Source of the DNA: Staphylococcus devriesei
GTDB taxonomy: Bacteria; Bacillota; Bacilli; Staphylococcales; Staphylococcaceae
NCBI RefSeq assembly: GCF_002902625.1
Contig: NZ_PPRG01000048.1
Coordinates: 1 to 32,713 of the forward strand
DNA length: 32,713 bases
Direction of reading: 5' to 3'
Below are positions 9,592 to 18,945 of the stretch, in pieces. Made by a program: the position numbers and the translations under genes. The notes below the pieces were generated by a model that did not search any database, had not been told where the DNA came from, and saw only the letters and a list, made by a program, of their open reading frames with translations. Positions within the stretch are counted from its first letter, which is position 1. The number at the start of each line of letters is the position of its first letter.

Positions 9592-10866
9592 TTACTTGCC
9601 CTCCTTATATTTAACTTCACCTTCAACCATGGTTAAGACTGGGTTACCGTAAACTTTATATCCAATAAATGGTGTATTGTCAGCTTTAGATAAGAAATCT
9701 TCTCTTTTGATTTCACGCTCTTCATCTAAGTTAATGATTGTTAAATCTGCAAAGCTTCCTTCTTCTAATCGGCCGTACGGTAAATCAAAGGTTTGAGCTG
9801 GTTTAATTGTTAAATAATCTACTAATTGTTGTAGTGTCCAGTCACCATTTTTCACGAAGTGTGTATATAATAATGGGAATGCTGTTTCACTACCTACAAT
9901 ACCAAACGGTGCTTTAACCATTGGTTGATCTTTCTCTTCTTTAGCATGAGGTGCATGGTCTGTAGCAATACAATCGATAGTACCGTCTAGTAACCCTTCT
10001 AATAATGCTTCTCTATCTTCTTTGCTTCTTAAAGGAGGATTCATTTTGAAAATGGCGTTATCACCTGGCACATCGTCTTCAGTTAGTAATAAATGGTGTG
10101 GTGTAACTTCAGCAGTTACATGAATACCTGCTGCTTTAGCGTCACGAATTGCTCTTACGCTTTCTTTTGTTGATACGTGACATACGTGGTAATGACAATC
10201 AGCAGCTTCAGCAAGTAAGACATCTCTAGCAATTTGCACTGCTTCACAAATATTTGGAATTCCTGGTATACCAAGTTCTTCACTGCGTTTGCCTTGATGC
10301 ATTGCACCACCATAAATTAAACTATTATCTTCACAGTGAGCGACTACCGCTTTATTAACCTTCGCCGCTGCCTGCATTGCTTCATACATCATAGCTGATT
10401 CTTGTACTCCAACCCCATCATCAGTAAAAGCAAATGCGCCTTGTTTAGCTAAGGCTTCAAAATCTACATGCTCTTTTCCAGCTTGTCGAACTGTAATTGC
10501 CGCATACGGTAACACACGCACCTGAGCGTTATCTTTAATTAATTGTTGCAAACGTTCCATATGTTCTACTGTATCCGGTACTGGACGGGTATTTGGCATT
10601 GGACACACAGTTGTAAAACCACCACGTGCCGCTGCTTTTGTACCTGTTTCAATTGTTTCTTTATGTTCACCACCGGGCTCACGTAAGTGGACGTGAACGT
10701 CTACTAATCCGGGCGCAACAAATTGGCCTTGGGCATCAATAACTTCAACATTATCGTCTACTTCAATTGTGCTGTTAATTTCTTTGATGTATTGTCCATC
10801 AACTAAAATCGATGTTTGTTTAAGTTCACCGTTATCTAAAATTTGAGCATTGGTAATTAATTTCAT
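9592..10866 (-). CDS. pyrC: Dihydroorotase
   Basis: PyrC cyclises carbamoyl aspartate to dihydroorotate. The 424-residue protein is a class I dihydroorotase of the metal-dependent amidohydrolase fold. It has the zinc-binding [10 protein letters not shown] from residue 56, HCEDNS and CHYHVCHVS in the middle, and the catalytic [11 protein letters not shown] near residue 305. It follows pyrB by three bases and has AGAGGA before its ATG. It is full length and uninterrupted. Confidence 0.98.
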   Translation of the reverse strand: MKLITNAQILDNGELKQTSILVDGQYIKEINSTIEVDDNVEVIDAQGQFVAPGLVDVHVHLREPGGEHKETIETGTKAAARGGFTTVCPMPNTRPVPDTVEHMERLQQLIKDNAQVRVLPYAAITVRQAGKEHVDFEALAKQGAFAFTDDGVGVQESAMMYEAMQAAAKVNKAVVAHCEDNSLIYGGAMHQGKRSEELGIPGIPNICEAVQIARDVLLAEAADCHYHVCHVSTKESVRAIRDAKAAGIHVTAEVTPHHLLLTEDDVPGDNAIFKMNPPLRSKEDREALLEGLLDGTIDCIATDHAPHAKEEKDQPMVKAPFGIVGSETAFPLLYTHFVKNGDWTLQQLVDYLTIKPAQTFDLPYGRLEEGSFADLTIINLDEEREIKREDFLSKADNTPFIGYKVYGNPVLTMVEGEVKYKEGK

Positions 10867-10869
10867 TGC

Positions 10870-11784
<915 letters not shown>

Positions 11785-11794
11785 TTATGCTAAA

Positions 11795-13105
11795 TTAGTT
11801 TTTTGTTTCATGTTTTTCCTTTGGCAAAATTAAATTTAAGATAATACCTGAAAGTGCGGCTAATGCCATACCTTCGATTTGTAAATTAACGCCTAAACCT
11901 TTTAAGTTGATAAGTAAGTTACCAATACCAACTACTAACACTACTGATGCAATAACTAGGTTACGATTATTAGCAAAGTCGATATTGCTCTCTACCAACA
12001 TTCTCAAACCACTAGCAGCGATGATTCCAAATAATAAGATGGAAACGCCACCCATTACTGGCGTAGGTATCGAAGAAACAAGAGCTGAGAATTTACCAAT
12101 GAATGATAATACGATGGCTATTACTGCTGCACCACCAATAACATAAATACTATAAATTCTAGTTATTGCTAGAACGCCAATATTTTCGCCATAAGTTGTA
12201 CTTGGCGGTCCTCCTATAATACTCGCAAACATCGTTGAAACACCGTCACCTATGATTGAGCGATGTAACCCTGGATCTTCAAAGAAGTTTCGTCCCACGA
12301 TTTTGTTGATAACCATTTGATGACCAATATGCTCACTCACAGTGACAAATACGATAGGTAACATAACTAAGATTAATCCTAAGTGAACGGAAGGCACATA
12401 ATCTTTAAATGGCAAATAGATATGTGGGAATTCTAGCCAATGTGCTTTAGCAATTGCTGAAAAATTAACTAATCCCATAAAGATTGAGACAATATAGCCT
12501 ACTATAATACCGATAAGTACTGGTATAAGTGATAAGAATCCTTTAAAAAAGCCTTGTACAATGATTGTTACTAACAATGTAATAAGTGCGACAACTAAAT
12601 AACTTAAGTTATATCCTTTCATATCCCCTGAGTTCTCGTACATCGCCATGTTTACGGCGGTAGGTGCTAAACTTAAACCAATAACCATAATTACTGGTCC
12701 GACCACTACAGGTGGAAGTAAATGCATTAACCAATTTGTGCCACTTATTTTTATAAAGATTCCAATGATGATATACATCACACCACTGGCAAACAATGCC
12801 ATCAACATATCGCCTAAGCTATGCGTGCTTAATCCTGTAATAATAGGCGTAATAAAAGCGAAACTAGATCCTAAATATGCTGGAATTTTAGCTTTTGTGA
12901 TTAAGATATAAAGTAATGTTCCTATTCCTGAAGCTAATAATGCAGCAGATATTGGTAAACCGGTTAAAAATGGTACTAATACAGTTGAGCCAAACATTGC
13001 AAATAAGTGTTGCAAGCTCAACAGCCCCCATTGTGCTGGATTCGGTTTGTCTTTTACATCTAGCACTGGTTTAACTGTGCGTTCAAACATTTGGTCATTT
13101 TCCAT
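11795..13105 (-). CDS. pyrP: Uracil permease (NCS2 family)
   Basis: PyrP imports uracil through the cytoplasmic membrane, probably by proton symport. The 436-residue protein is hydrophobic, with about 12-14 membrane segments, and contains the NCS2 features TVSEHIGHQ, SIIGDGVSTMFASIIGGPPSTTYGEN (split here by residue count but continuous in the protein around 275-305) and AIT after it. It sits between pyrR and pyrB, the usual firmicute place. Its expression should be set by the attenuator in the 233-base spacer upstream. AAAAGGAG lies eight bases before the ATG. Confidence 0.97.
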   Translation of the reverse strand: MENDQMFERTVKPVLDVKDKPNPAQWGLLSLQHLFAMFGSTVLVPFLTGLPISAALLASGIGTLLYILITKAKIPAYLGSSFAFITPIITGLSTHSLGDMLMALFASGVMYIIIGIFIKISGTNWLMHLLPPVVVGPVIMVIGLSLAPTAVNMAMYENSGDMKGYNLSYLVVALITLLVTIIVQGFFKGFLSLIPVLIGIIVGYIVSIFMGLVNFSAIAKAHWLEFPHIYLPFKDYVPSVHLGLILVMLPIVFVTVSEHIGHQMVINKIVGRNFFEDPGLHRSIIGDGVSTMFASIIGGPPSTTYGENIGVLAITRIYSIYVIGGAAVIAIVLSFIGKFSALVSSIPTPVMGGVSILLFGIIAASGLRMLVESNIDFANNRNLVIASVVLVVGIGNLLINLKGLGVNLQIEGMALAALSGIILNLILPKEKHETKN

Positions 13106-13126
13106 TTTTTGTCTCCTTTTCTATAT

Positions 13127-13161
13127 AAAAAAGCCTCTTTACATATTGATGTAAAGAGACT
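13127..13161 (-). terminator. Attenuator terminator between pyrR and pyrP
   Basis: In the minus-strand RNA AGTCTCTTTACAT pairs with ATGTAAAGAGGCT over 13 positions (one G-U) around a CAAT loop, followed at once by TTTTTT. It ends about 20 bases before pyrP and its 5' arm is complementary to the PyrR element at 13302-13334. Confidence 0.92.
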
Positions 13162-13178
13162 AAAAAAGTCGTATAACG

Positions 13179-13213
13179 CTACCGATAAGTAAAATATTAA
13201 TACTTATCGATAG
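13179..13213 (-). other. Extra hairpin in the pyrR-pyrP spacer
   Basis: CTATCGATAAGTA and TACTTATCGGTAG pair over 13 positions (one G-U) around a nine-base AT loop, just upstream of the attenuator terminator. It lacks a T tract and may bring the antiterminator partners together or stabilise the RNA. Confidence 0.6.
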
Positions 13214-13301
13214 ATACGTGATAAAGTATTCAAACAAATGGGTAAGTTAAGATACGATTCAAGTTATTCTATTATCTTACACACTCACCATTAAATACTT
13301 C

Positions 13302-13334
13302 ACCTTTTTCAGTCTCTCGTACTGATTTAAAAGG
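13302..13334 (-). promoter_or_regulatory. PyrR-binding-like anti-antiterminator, pyrP attenuator
   Basis: Starting four bases after the pyrR stop, ACCTTTT pairs with AAAAGGT, a 5' purine bulge follows, then TCAGT pairs with ACTGA around an ACGAGAG loop. The layout is that of a PyrR site but the loop departs from the usual CNGNGA. Its 3' part, AGAGACTGAAAAAGG (13303-13317), is complementary to CTTTTTTAGTCTCT (13155-13168), the 5' arm of the terminator, which is the switch expected of PyrR attenuation. Confidence 0.75.
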
Positions 13335-13338
13335 TCAT

Positions 13339-13866
13339 CTATTCTATTACTACTGCGTTATATGAATCTCGCTCATCTAAATAGACCGACACAGCTTCAT
13401 CTTTAGCAGTTGGAATATTTTTCCCTACAAAATCTGCTCTAATCGGAAGTTCTCTGTGGCCACGATCAACGAGCGCAGCTAATCCAATTTTATTTGGTCG
13501 AGAATGTAATAATATGGCATCTAATGAAGCTCTCACGGTACGGCCAGTATAAAGAACATCATCAATAATAATGACTACTTTATCAGTAATATCCGCATCA
13601 ATTTCAATAGCTTCTTTAGTAATCTGTTTATTTGAGATTTCAATATCATCTCTGAAATGCGTAATGTCTATAGTACCTGTTGGAACTGTTTTCTGCTCGA
13701 TTTGACTAATTTTATTTTGAATGCGTCGTGCTAAAAATTCACCTCGTGTCTTAATGCCAAGTAATACAAGGTTTTGTGTTCCTTTGTTGTATTCTAGAAT
13801 TTCATGTGCAATACGAGTTACAGTACGTTGAATTGCTGCTTCATCCATAATAATACGCTCAGACAT
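13339..13866 (-). CDS. pyrR: PyrR, pyr mRNA attenuation protein / uracil phosphoribosyltransferase
   Basis: PyrR binds pyr mRNA when UMP or UTP is high and promotes termination before the pyr genes; it also has uracil phosphoribosyltransferase activity. The 175-residue protein has the PRPP-binding loop [13 protein letters not shown] at residues 98-110 and the conserved THFRDDI region (about 69-75). As first gene of the operon it is itself behind the leader attenuator, so it is autoregulated. GAGGTGAG lies just before the ATG. The gene is full length. Confidence 0.98.
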   Translation of the reverse strand: MSERIIMDEAAIQRTVTRIAHEILEYNKGTQNLVLLGIKTRGEFLARRIQNKISQIEQKTVPTGTIDITHFRDDIEISNKQITKEAIEIDADITDKVVIIIDDVLYTGRTVRASLDAILLHSRPNKIGLAALVDRGHRELPIRADFVGKNIPTAKDEAVSVYLDERDSYNAVVIE

Positions 13867-13886
13867 TATCTCACCTCTTTAAATTG

Positions 13887-13921
13887 AAAAAACCTCGTGC
13901 CTTTTCAAAGACACGAGGTTT
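13887..13921 (-). terminator. Attenuator terminator in the pyr leader
   Basis: AAACCTCGTG and CACGAGGTTT pair perfectly over ten positions in the minus-strand RNA and are followed by TTTTTTC. The hairpin lies 21 bases before pyrR. Its 5' arm (13906-13917) can instead pair with 14032-14042. Confidence 0.95.
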
Positions 13922-14031
13922 AATTTATATACGTTAAGTTTAAATTATACTTAAACTTATAACATTCTAATTAACTAAAACAACTTTTAAGAGATAATAA
14001 AATTGTTTATTTAATATGTATATAATTAGCA

Positions 14032-14071
14032 CTCTGTCTTTGAAGCCTCTCTGGACTTTCTTTTAAAGACA
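14032..14071 (-). promoter_or_regulatory. PyrR RNA-binding site and antiterminator, pyr leader
   Basis: The minus-strand RNA contains AAGTCCAGAGAGGCTT (14058-14043), an exact match to the known PyrR recognition loop ARUCCNGNGAGGYU. It is closed below by TGTCTTT/AAAGACA (14071-14065 with 14041-14035). The 3' segment CAAAGACAGAG (14042-14032) is complementary, with one bulge, to CTCGTGTCTTTG in the terminator, so binding of PyrR releases the terminator and its absence favours read-through. Confidence 0.95.
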
Positions 14072-14096
14072 CCGTTTTCTTGTTTGAACTGTAATT

Positions 14097-14125
14097 AGCT
14101 TAATGCTTTTTTAGCTATAAGTCAA
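14097..14125 (-). promoter_or_regulatory. Promoter of the pyr operon
   Basis: TTGACT (14125-14120) and TAAGCT (14102-14097) are 17 bases apart on the minus strand. Transcription would begin near 14090 and give a leader of about 225 bases containing the PyrR attenuator. Confidence 0.72.
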
Positions 14126-14190
14126 TGCCAATTTCAAAAAAACTACTTAACATAACAAATAAAAATTTATGGTATTTTATAATGCAATTT

Positions 14191-14247
14191 AAAGGAGCAA
14201 AGAGAAGATTTAATTTAATCTCGAAGATCCTCTCGTCTTGCCCCTTA
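14191..14247 (-). terminator. Two-tier stem-loop after rluD, probable terminator
   Basis: In the minus-strand RNA AAGGGGCAA pairs with TTGCTCCTT and, inside it, GAGAGGAT with ATCTTCTC, starting 14 bases after the rluD stop. The T tract is short (CCTTTAAATT), so it may be a weak terminator or a 3'-end stabiliser separating rluD from the pyr promoter. Confidence 0.6.
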
Positions 14248-14260
14248 GTAAGATTAATAT

Positions 14261-15178
14261 TTATGCATCTCTTAGACGTATTTCTTCTAATAAGTCTTCA
14301 AATTCTTTTGGCAAGTCAGCTTTACGTTCTATATATTCATGTGTAACAGGATGTTCAAAACCAATCACTCCAGCATGTAGTCCTTGCCCACCTATATCAA
14401 GTGTTTTTCGCGAACCATACTTAGGATCTCCAACCAATGGGAATCCAATATATTTCATATGCACGCGGATTTGGTGGGTACGACCAGTTTCTAATTGACA
14501 TTCAATTAACGTATAGTCATTAAAATGTTCTAAAACGTTAAAATGTGTCACTGCTTCTTTACCGTTATCTACTACATCCATTGATTGTCGGTCTTTCTCA
14601 TTACGACCAATAGGCGCATCAATTGTGCCATAATCATGTGGAATATTGCCATGAACGAGCGCAATATATTTTCTTTTTACTGTTTTATCTACTAATTGTT
14701 CAACTAATCCTCGGTGCGCGATGTCATTTTTCGCAACCATTAATAACCCTGAAGTATCTTTATCGATACGATGGACAATACCTGGGCGGATTTCCCCATT
14801 AATCCCAGATAAATCTTTGATTTGATACATTAAACCGTTAACTAATGTACCTGTATAATGCCCAGGTGAAGGATGTACCACCATTCCTTTAGGTTTATAC
14901 ACAATTGCGACATCTTTATCTTCATAATAGATATCTAAATCTAAGTTCTCCGGTTGAATATCTGCCTCAACAACCTCTTTTTCAGTAACTACAATATGAT
15001 CATTCATTTTAACTTTGTAATTTGATTTAATCATTTTATTATTAACTGTTACTAATTCTTCTTTAATCCAATCTTGAATTTGACTTCTAGACCAATCTGT
15101 ATTCATATCTGACAACAATTTATCGATACGTTGTCCGACATGTTGTTCATTGTCAATCTTGTATTCATAAGTTTCCAA
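14261..15178 (-). CDS. rluD: RluD-family 23S rRNA pseudouridine synthase
   Basis: This family converts uridines of 23S rRNA to pseudouridine; the exact target of the staphylococcal member is not deducible here. The 305-residue protein has an N-terminal S4 RNA-binding domain (about 13-75) and a catalytic domain with GIVHRIDKDTSGLLMVAKN, which places the catalytic aspartate at D139, plus ETGRTHQIRVH further on. The start is TTG at 15178 behind GGAGG at seven bases; there is no in-frame ATG nearby. It follows lspA by 11 bases, the conserved lspA-rluD pair. Confidence 0.94.
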   Translation of the reverse strand: METYEYKIDNEQHVGQRIDKLLSDMNTDWSRSQIQDWIKEELVTVNNKMIKSNYKVKMNDHIVVTEKEVVEADIQPENLDLDIYYEDKDVAIVYKPKGMVVHPSPGHYTGTLVNGLMYQIKDLSGINGEIRPGIVHRIDKDTSGLLMVAKNDIAHRGLVEQLVDKTVKRKYIALVHGNIPHDYGTIDAPIGRNEKDRQSMDVVDNGKEAVTHFNVLEHFNDYTLIECQLETGRTHQIRVHMKYIGFPLVGDPKYGSRKTLDIGGQGLHAGVIGFEHPVTHEYIERKADLPKEFEDLLEEIRLRDA

Positions 15179-15189
15179 ATCTTAGCCTC

Positions 15190-15666
15190 CTATGCTTTTG
15201 ATGATGCATCTTTAAGTAACGCTATAACAATAAATATGACACCTATCGTTAAGCTTGAATCTGCTATATTAAATATTGGAAAAGCATAACCAAAAATATT
15301 TGTATCAATAAAGTCCACTACTTCACCATTGAGTAAACGATCAATAAAGTTACCTAATGCTCCTGCGAATAACAAACTAATTGAGACTTGCATAAACATA
15401 TTATATTTAGCTTCTTTAATAAAAAATAATACAAGAACGACTAAAATGATAAGTGTAATAATGTAGAAAAAGCCCATCTTACCACTTAATATACCCCATG
15501 CAGCGCCATTATTTCTATGAGACGTTATATTCAAAAAGTTAGGAATAACTTCATAAGAATCTCCAATATTCATCGAAGTTGCGATAATTCGTTTTGTTAT
15601 TTGGTCAATCGCTAAAATAACAATAGCTACTATTACTGACAAACCTACATAATATTTCTTTTTCAT
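15190..15666 (-). CDS. lspA: Lipoprotein signal peptidase (signal peptidase II)
   Basis: LspA cleaves signal peptides of diacylglyceryl-modified prolipoproteins in the membrane. The 158-residue protein has four membrane segments and both catalytic aspartates in the conserved motifs VVDFID (D118) and FNIADSSLT (D136), along with SHRNNGAAWG (about 49-58) and GNFIDR. This is also the globomycin target. GGAGG lies before the ATG. Its own -10 box is visible about 50 bases upstream, so lspA-rluD probably form one unit. Confidence 0.97.
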   Translation of the reverse strand: MKKKYYVGLSVIVAIVILAIDQITKRIIATSMNIGDSYEVIPNFLNITSHRNNGAAWGILSGKMGFFYIITLIILVVLVLFFIKEAKYNMFMQVSISLLFAGALGNFIDRLLNGEVVDFIDTNIFGYAFPIFNIADSSLTIGVIFIVIALLKDASSKA

Positions 15667-15710
15667 TCACGTGCCTCCATTCACACCTCAACGCTTTGAC
15701 AACACTCTAC

Positions 15711-15716
15711 ATTATA
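15711..15716 (-). promoter_or_regulatory. Probable -10 box of lspA-rluD
   Basis: A perfect TATAAT on the minus strand lies 45 bases before the lspA start. The region 17-18 bases upstream is a T run with no convincing -35 hexamer. Confidence 0.5.
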
Positions 15717-15780
15717 GCTTACTCATTTATATAAAAAAAGCTACAGTTATGAATGGCATAAAAATATATATTAGTTAAAA

Positions 15781-16254
15781 TTAGGTTTTTGCGTTATTTT
15801 TCGGATGAATATAATTGAAGTTATCCACTTGATATGAAGACACCGTTCGTTTTGTTACTTCGTAGGGGTTTCGATAATTCATATCAGAAACCATAAGCGA
15901 ACCATCTGTATTCACTTTTTCTATATAAGCGACATGTCCATGTTCACCTTTTGGATATTGTAATATTGTTCCAACAGAAGGAATATGGTCTACTTTATAA
16001 CCTTCATCGTTAGCTTTTGATGCCCAATGTTTCGCATCACCCCACTTGTTATTAATCATATTGCCATCTTGACGAATACGATTAAATACGTAATACGTGC
16101 ATTGCCCTTTAACATAGGTATTAAATTTCATTGGATTCTTTTCCCAAAAATGAATCGTAGGTTGAGTCATGTCTTGATTATCAACCCCATCAAATAGTGC
16201 GCCACCAGTAAATATAGCACTACTTAATATCATAACTAAAATTAATTTTTTCAC
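15781..16254 (-). CDS. Secreted CHAP-domain protein, SsaA-like peptidoglycan hydrolase
   Basis: The 157-residue product begins MKKLILVMILSSAIFTGGAL, a signal peptide for export. The rest is a CHAP amidase/endopeptidase domain with the catalytic Cys52 in GQCTYYVF, the His107 region HGHVAYIE with Glu112 following, and the closing FNYIHPK. Staphylococcal relatives (SsaA, Sle1-like CHAP proteins) cleave peptidoglycan peptides. There is no LysM or SH3b targeting domain between signal and CHAP, so this is a minimal form. The start is GTG at 16254, four bases after the stop of the upstream VOC gene, with only a weak ribosome site, suggesting translational coupling. The ATG at codon 8 would spoil the signal peptide. 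Confidence 0.87.
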   Translation of the reverse strand: MKKLILVMILSSAIFTGGALFDGVDNQDMTQPTIHFWEKNPMKFNTYVKGQCTYYVFNRIRQDGNMINNKWGDAKHWASKANDEGYKVDHIPSVGTILQYPKGEHGHVAYIEKVNTDGSLMVSDMNYRNPYEVTKRTVSSYQVDNFNYIHPKNNAKT

Positions 16255-16258
16255 TTTA

Positions 16259-17053
16259 TCACACTACTTCAATAAAATTAAATCTAAATTGTAAACCATC
16301 AGGTCCATTTATATTTATATGCGTTGTTTCAGGATAATAATAATCGATGAGTGCTAAGCCATAAGAGTTTTCATTTTCCATGCGTTTAGTGCTTGATAAC
16401 CATTGATTTAATGCAAGATGATGATGATAATGTGAAGAGGCTAAAGATAGTGAGAATTTATCTAAATAGGCAGAAGGTTGTAATCCAAAATAGTTCAAAT
16501 AATAATTTTTAACCTCTGTCATTCGAATCGTCTTAAGATGCAAATTACCTATCTTACTATCATGAGGGATGCCTTGCCACTTTTCATCTGATACCTCTGT
16601 TAAGAGACGCGGCACATTTAAAGCCTCAATATCCATATTTAGACTATTATTGACGTACATCCAATCATCCGTCTCATGGTCTACATAAAATTTAAAAGCA
16701 TGACCTTCCGGATCCTCGAAAAAGAGAGAGGTACACACACTTTGTTCTCCCCCATTAACTGGTATTTCATAGTCACTCATTTGTACAAGTAAATCAGCTA
16801 AGTCTTTCATAGATGGTAATAATATTCCAATATAAAATAGACCCGCTTCAGATAATAAAGGTTCTCTCCCATTATGAATTTCATTTAGAGTAATGAAATG
16901 ATTAGAGTTGCCTACTTCATATTGAACTGAGAACGTTGTTTCAGTGACGACTTTAAATCCTAGCACGCTTTCATAAAACGGTCTTAAGGTAGTTAAGTCT
17001 CTTACATTTAATGTTACTCCATTTACGAAATGTGCCTTTTTGGAATGAAACAT
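16259..17053 (-). CDS. Two-domain VOC protein, CatE-like but lacking a metal ligand
   Basis: This 264-residue protein has the two-module glyoxalase/extradiol-dioxygenase layout seen in Bacillus CatE (catechol 2,3-dioxygenase). VTLNVRDL opens module one (from about residue 10) and IGNLHLKT opens module two (from about 168). In CatE-like enzymes the second module holds the metal through two His and one Glu. Here His172 and the HHH cluster at 210-212 are present, but the final position reads GPDGLQFRF, with Arg257 where Glu is expected. The equivalent place in module one has Lys121. It may be inactive as a dioxygenase or have another role. The ATG follows GGAGG at five bases. It precedes the CHAP gene by four bases. 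Confidence 0.8.
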   Translation of the reverse strand: MFHSKKAHFVNGVTLNVRDLTTLRPFYESVLGFKVVTETTFSVQYEVGNSNHFITLNEIHNGREPLLSEAGLFYIGILLPSMKDLADLLVQMSDYEIPVNGGEQSVCTSLFFEDPEGHAFKFYVDHETDDWMYVNNSLNMDIEALNVPRLLTEVSDEKWQGIPHDSKIGNLHLKTIRMTEVKNYYLNYFGLQPSAYLDKFSLSLASSHYHHHLALNQWLSSTKRMENENSYGLALIDYYYPETTHININGPDGLQFRFNFIEVV

Positions 17054-17221
17054 TGTAGCCTCCTAATGCTAATGTCTATAATTAACAGTCATTAATTGTT
17101 ATTTAGTGTTGCTTAGTAACGTTACTTACTTTTGGTCTTCGCTATTAAAATATTCAATATTTTACCAAATTTTATATGTAGTTTGCAATTTATAAGCTCG
17201 TTATGTATGTTAGTTTTCAAT

Positions 17222-17266
17222 ATAAAAAGCCAATTCACCAATACTATGTAGTCAGTGAATTGACTT
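17222..17266 (-). terminator. Rho-independent terminator after the NAD(P)-binding protein gene
   Basis: AAGTCAATTCAC pairs with GTGAATTGGCTT in the minus-strand RNA (one G-U) with a 16-base loop and then TTTATA. It lies 10 bases after the stop of the gene at 17277. The rest of the 17054-17276 spacer is AT-rich and shows nothing else clear. Confidence 0.82.
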
Positions 17267-17276
17267 AATTTACTAT

Positions 17277-18794
17277 TTATTTCTTTTCAATCAATCTGTG
17301 ATAAATTTTAACGCCTGCCCAAGCGCCAACCATGGCACCGAGTGTCATAGCAGAGTTACTAAGAACTTTATTTAAGCTTGAGTTTTCTATTTGTTCTTCC
17401 TCTTTTGTAGCTAACTTATCCATATGCTGTTTAAAGATATCCATCACTGCTTTATGTGCTTTTGCTTGCGTGAATTTATATACTGACCAAGGTAACGTAG
17501 GTTCGTATTCTTGTAACGCGACTAAGCCTTCATTGGTATCTAAAATACGTCTAAATTCAAATCTTGCGTTACCGCCATCTTTAGCTAAAGCGAGATTACC
17601 ACCCACAATCTTGTAAACAATTTTATCCTCAGTAGAATTATGTTCTTTTTTCTTCATTTTTAAAATAAATTGATTGATAAAAGGTAATCTAATATTAAAT
17701 TCATCTTCATTTATTGTTCCATTTACTAAATGTAATGTAATATTATTAATAAAATCTGCGTACTCACGAGACACATCACGCATTGAAAAACTTTGTGGAA
17801 TTTTGAATCGAGTAATTGCACGTACGTCTTTCACTTGTTCTTTTTTATCTTTATTTTTTGATGATGATTTTGATTTCTTATGTTGATTCATATCTTTTTC
17901 TTCTTCAAGGGCACGGCGTACACTTTCTTCATAAGTAATACTCCCGAATGAAAAATCTGGATGTGTACGCTTTGGTTGTGGAATCATGTCATGAACTAAG
18001 CTATTCATTAATGGATAAACCATTTCCTTAGGTACTTGTGAAATTAATTGTACCCAGTATCGACTAAGCCAAATAGGAATGATTGGTAAATCTAAGATTG
18101 GAAGTTTTTTATCTAATACCTTTGCTGTACGTCCAATTAATTCTTTATAATTCATAATATCTGGGCCTGTAATATCAAATGCTTCATTTTCATTAGGTGA
18201 ACGGTCTACTAATGCTGCTAATTTATCGATAACATCCTCAATGGAAACTGGTGCGATCAAATTGTACGCCCAACTTGGAAGCACCATTGCAGGCAAACGC
18301 TCTACTAATCGTTTTAAAATTGGATATGAACTCCCTTTCGCGCCAATAATCAATCCTGCACGTAATGTACTTACCGGAACGCCATAAGAACCTAAGATTC
18401 TTTCACATTCTAAGCGGCTTCGTAAATGTGCTGAAAGATTATCTTCATTAGGGATAACTCCACTCATAAATACAATATGTTTAACGCCTTGCACTTTTGC
18501 AGCACGGGCGAAATTGTCGGCAAGTAACGCATCCATATCTTCAAAGCTAGCCTGAGTCAGTTTAGCATTAGGCATCATCGAATGAACCAGATATACGGCT
18601 GTATCTACCCCTTCCATTACTTCAGTAATTTCATCTATGTCAAATAAATCTGCCGCTTTCCATGTGACATTATGTTCATTTTCTTTATTATCTACATTTC
18701 TTGAGATAGCTATAATTTCATGATTATCTTTTAACTGTTCTTTTAAGTGGCCGCCAATATATCCAGAAGCGCCAGTTAATAAAACTTTACCCAT
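17277..18794 (-). CDS. NAD(P)-binding oxidoreductase, atypical SDR (NmrA/YbjT-like) with C-terminal domain
   Basis: The N-terminal half (about 1-295) is a Rossmann fold with the dinucleotide motif TGASGYIGGHL at residues 7-17, the segment VYLVHSMM (in place of a classic active-site region) and TLRAGLIIGAKGS. It looks like the atypical short-chain dehydrogenase group that includes YbjT and NmrA. A Lys/Ser/Asp-rich linker (about 300-325) leads to a C-terminal domain that resembles DUF2867-type modules, and a Gly/Ala hydrophobic stretch closes the protein (about 480-500), possibly membrane-associated. The YxxxK catalytic pair is not evident, so the activity is unknown. ATG follows GAAGGAGTG. It is followed by its own terminator. 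Confidence 0.78.
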   Translation of the reverse strand: MGKVLLTGASGYIGGHLKEQLKDNHEIIAISRNVDNKENEHNVTWKAADLFDIDEITEVMEGVDTAVYLVHSMMPNAKLTQASFEDMDALLADNFARAAKVQGVKHIVFMSGVIPNEDNLSAHLRSRLECERILGSYGVPVSTLRAGLIIGAKGSSYPILKRLVERLPAMVLPSWAYNLIAPVSIEDVIDKLAALVDRSPNENEAFDITGPDIMNYKELIGRTAKVLDKKLPILDLPIIPIWLSRYWVQLISQVPKEMVYPLMNSLVHDMIPQPKRTHPDFSFGSITYEESVRRALEEEKDMNQHKKSKSSSKNKDKKEQVKDVRAITRFKIPQSFSMRDVSREYADFINNITLHLVNGTINEDEFNIRLPFINQFILKMKKKEHNSTEDKIVYKIVGGNLALAKDGGNARFEFRRILDTNEGLVALQEYEPTLPWSVYKFTQAKAHKAVMDIFKQHMDKLATKEEEQIENSSLNKVLSNSAMTLGAMVGAWAGVKIYHRLIEKK

Positions 18795-18945
18795 TTTTTA
18801 CACTCCTTCTATTTCATTATTATTCAAAACAAAAGGTTTTGAACTATTTATTAATAGCAATAGCCATTTCAAACTACGATCAAACATTGTATAACTTTTT
18901 ATTTTTACCATTTAAATTTTAAATTGCTAATCCATAAAATAATTA

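Noticed and set aside
9591..9626. Longer carA N-terminus (12 more codons)
   Set aside because: The ATG at 9590 has AAGGAGG at good spacing and gives the normal family length; the extension overlaps pyrC and has no ribosome site.
15781..18794. A novel defence or secretion system between lspA and ileS
   Set aside because: The three genes have no nucleases, NTPases, transporters or mobile-element signs, and one is separately terminated; there is nothing to support a joint system.
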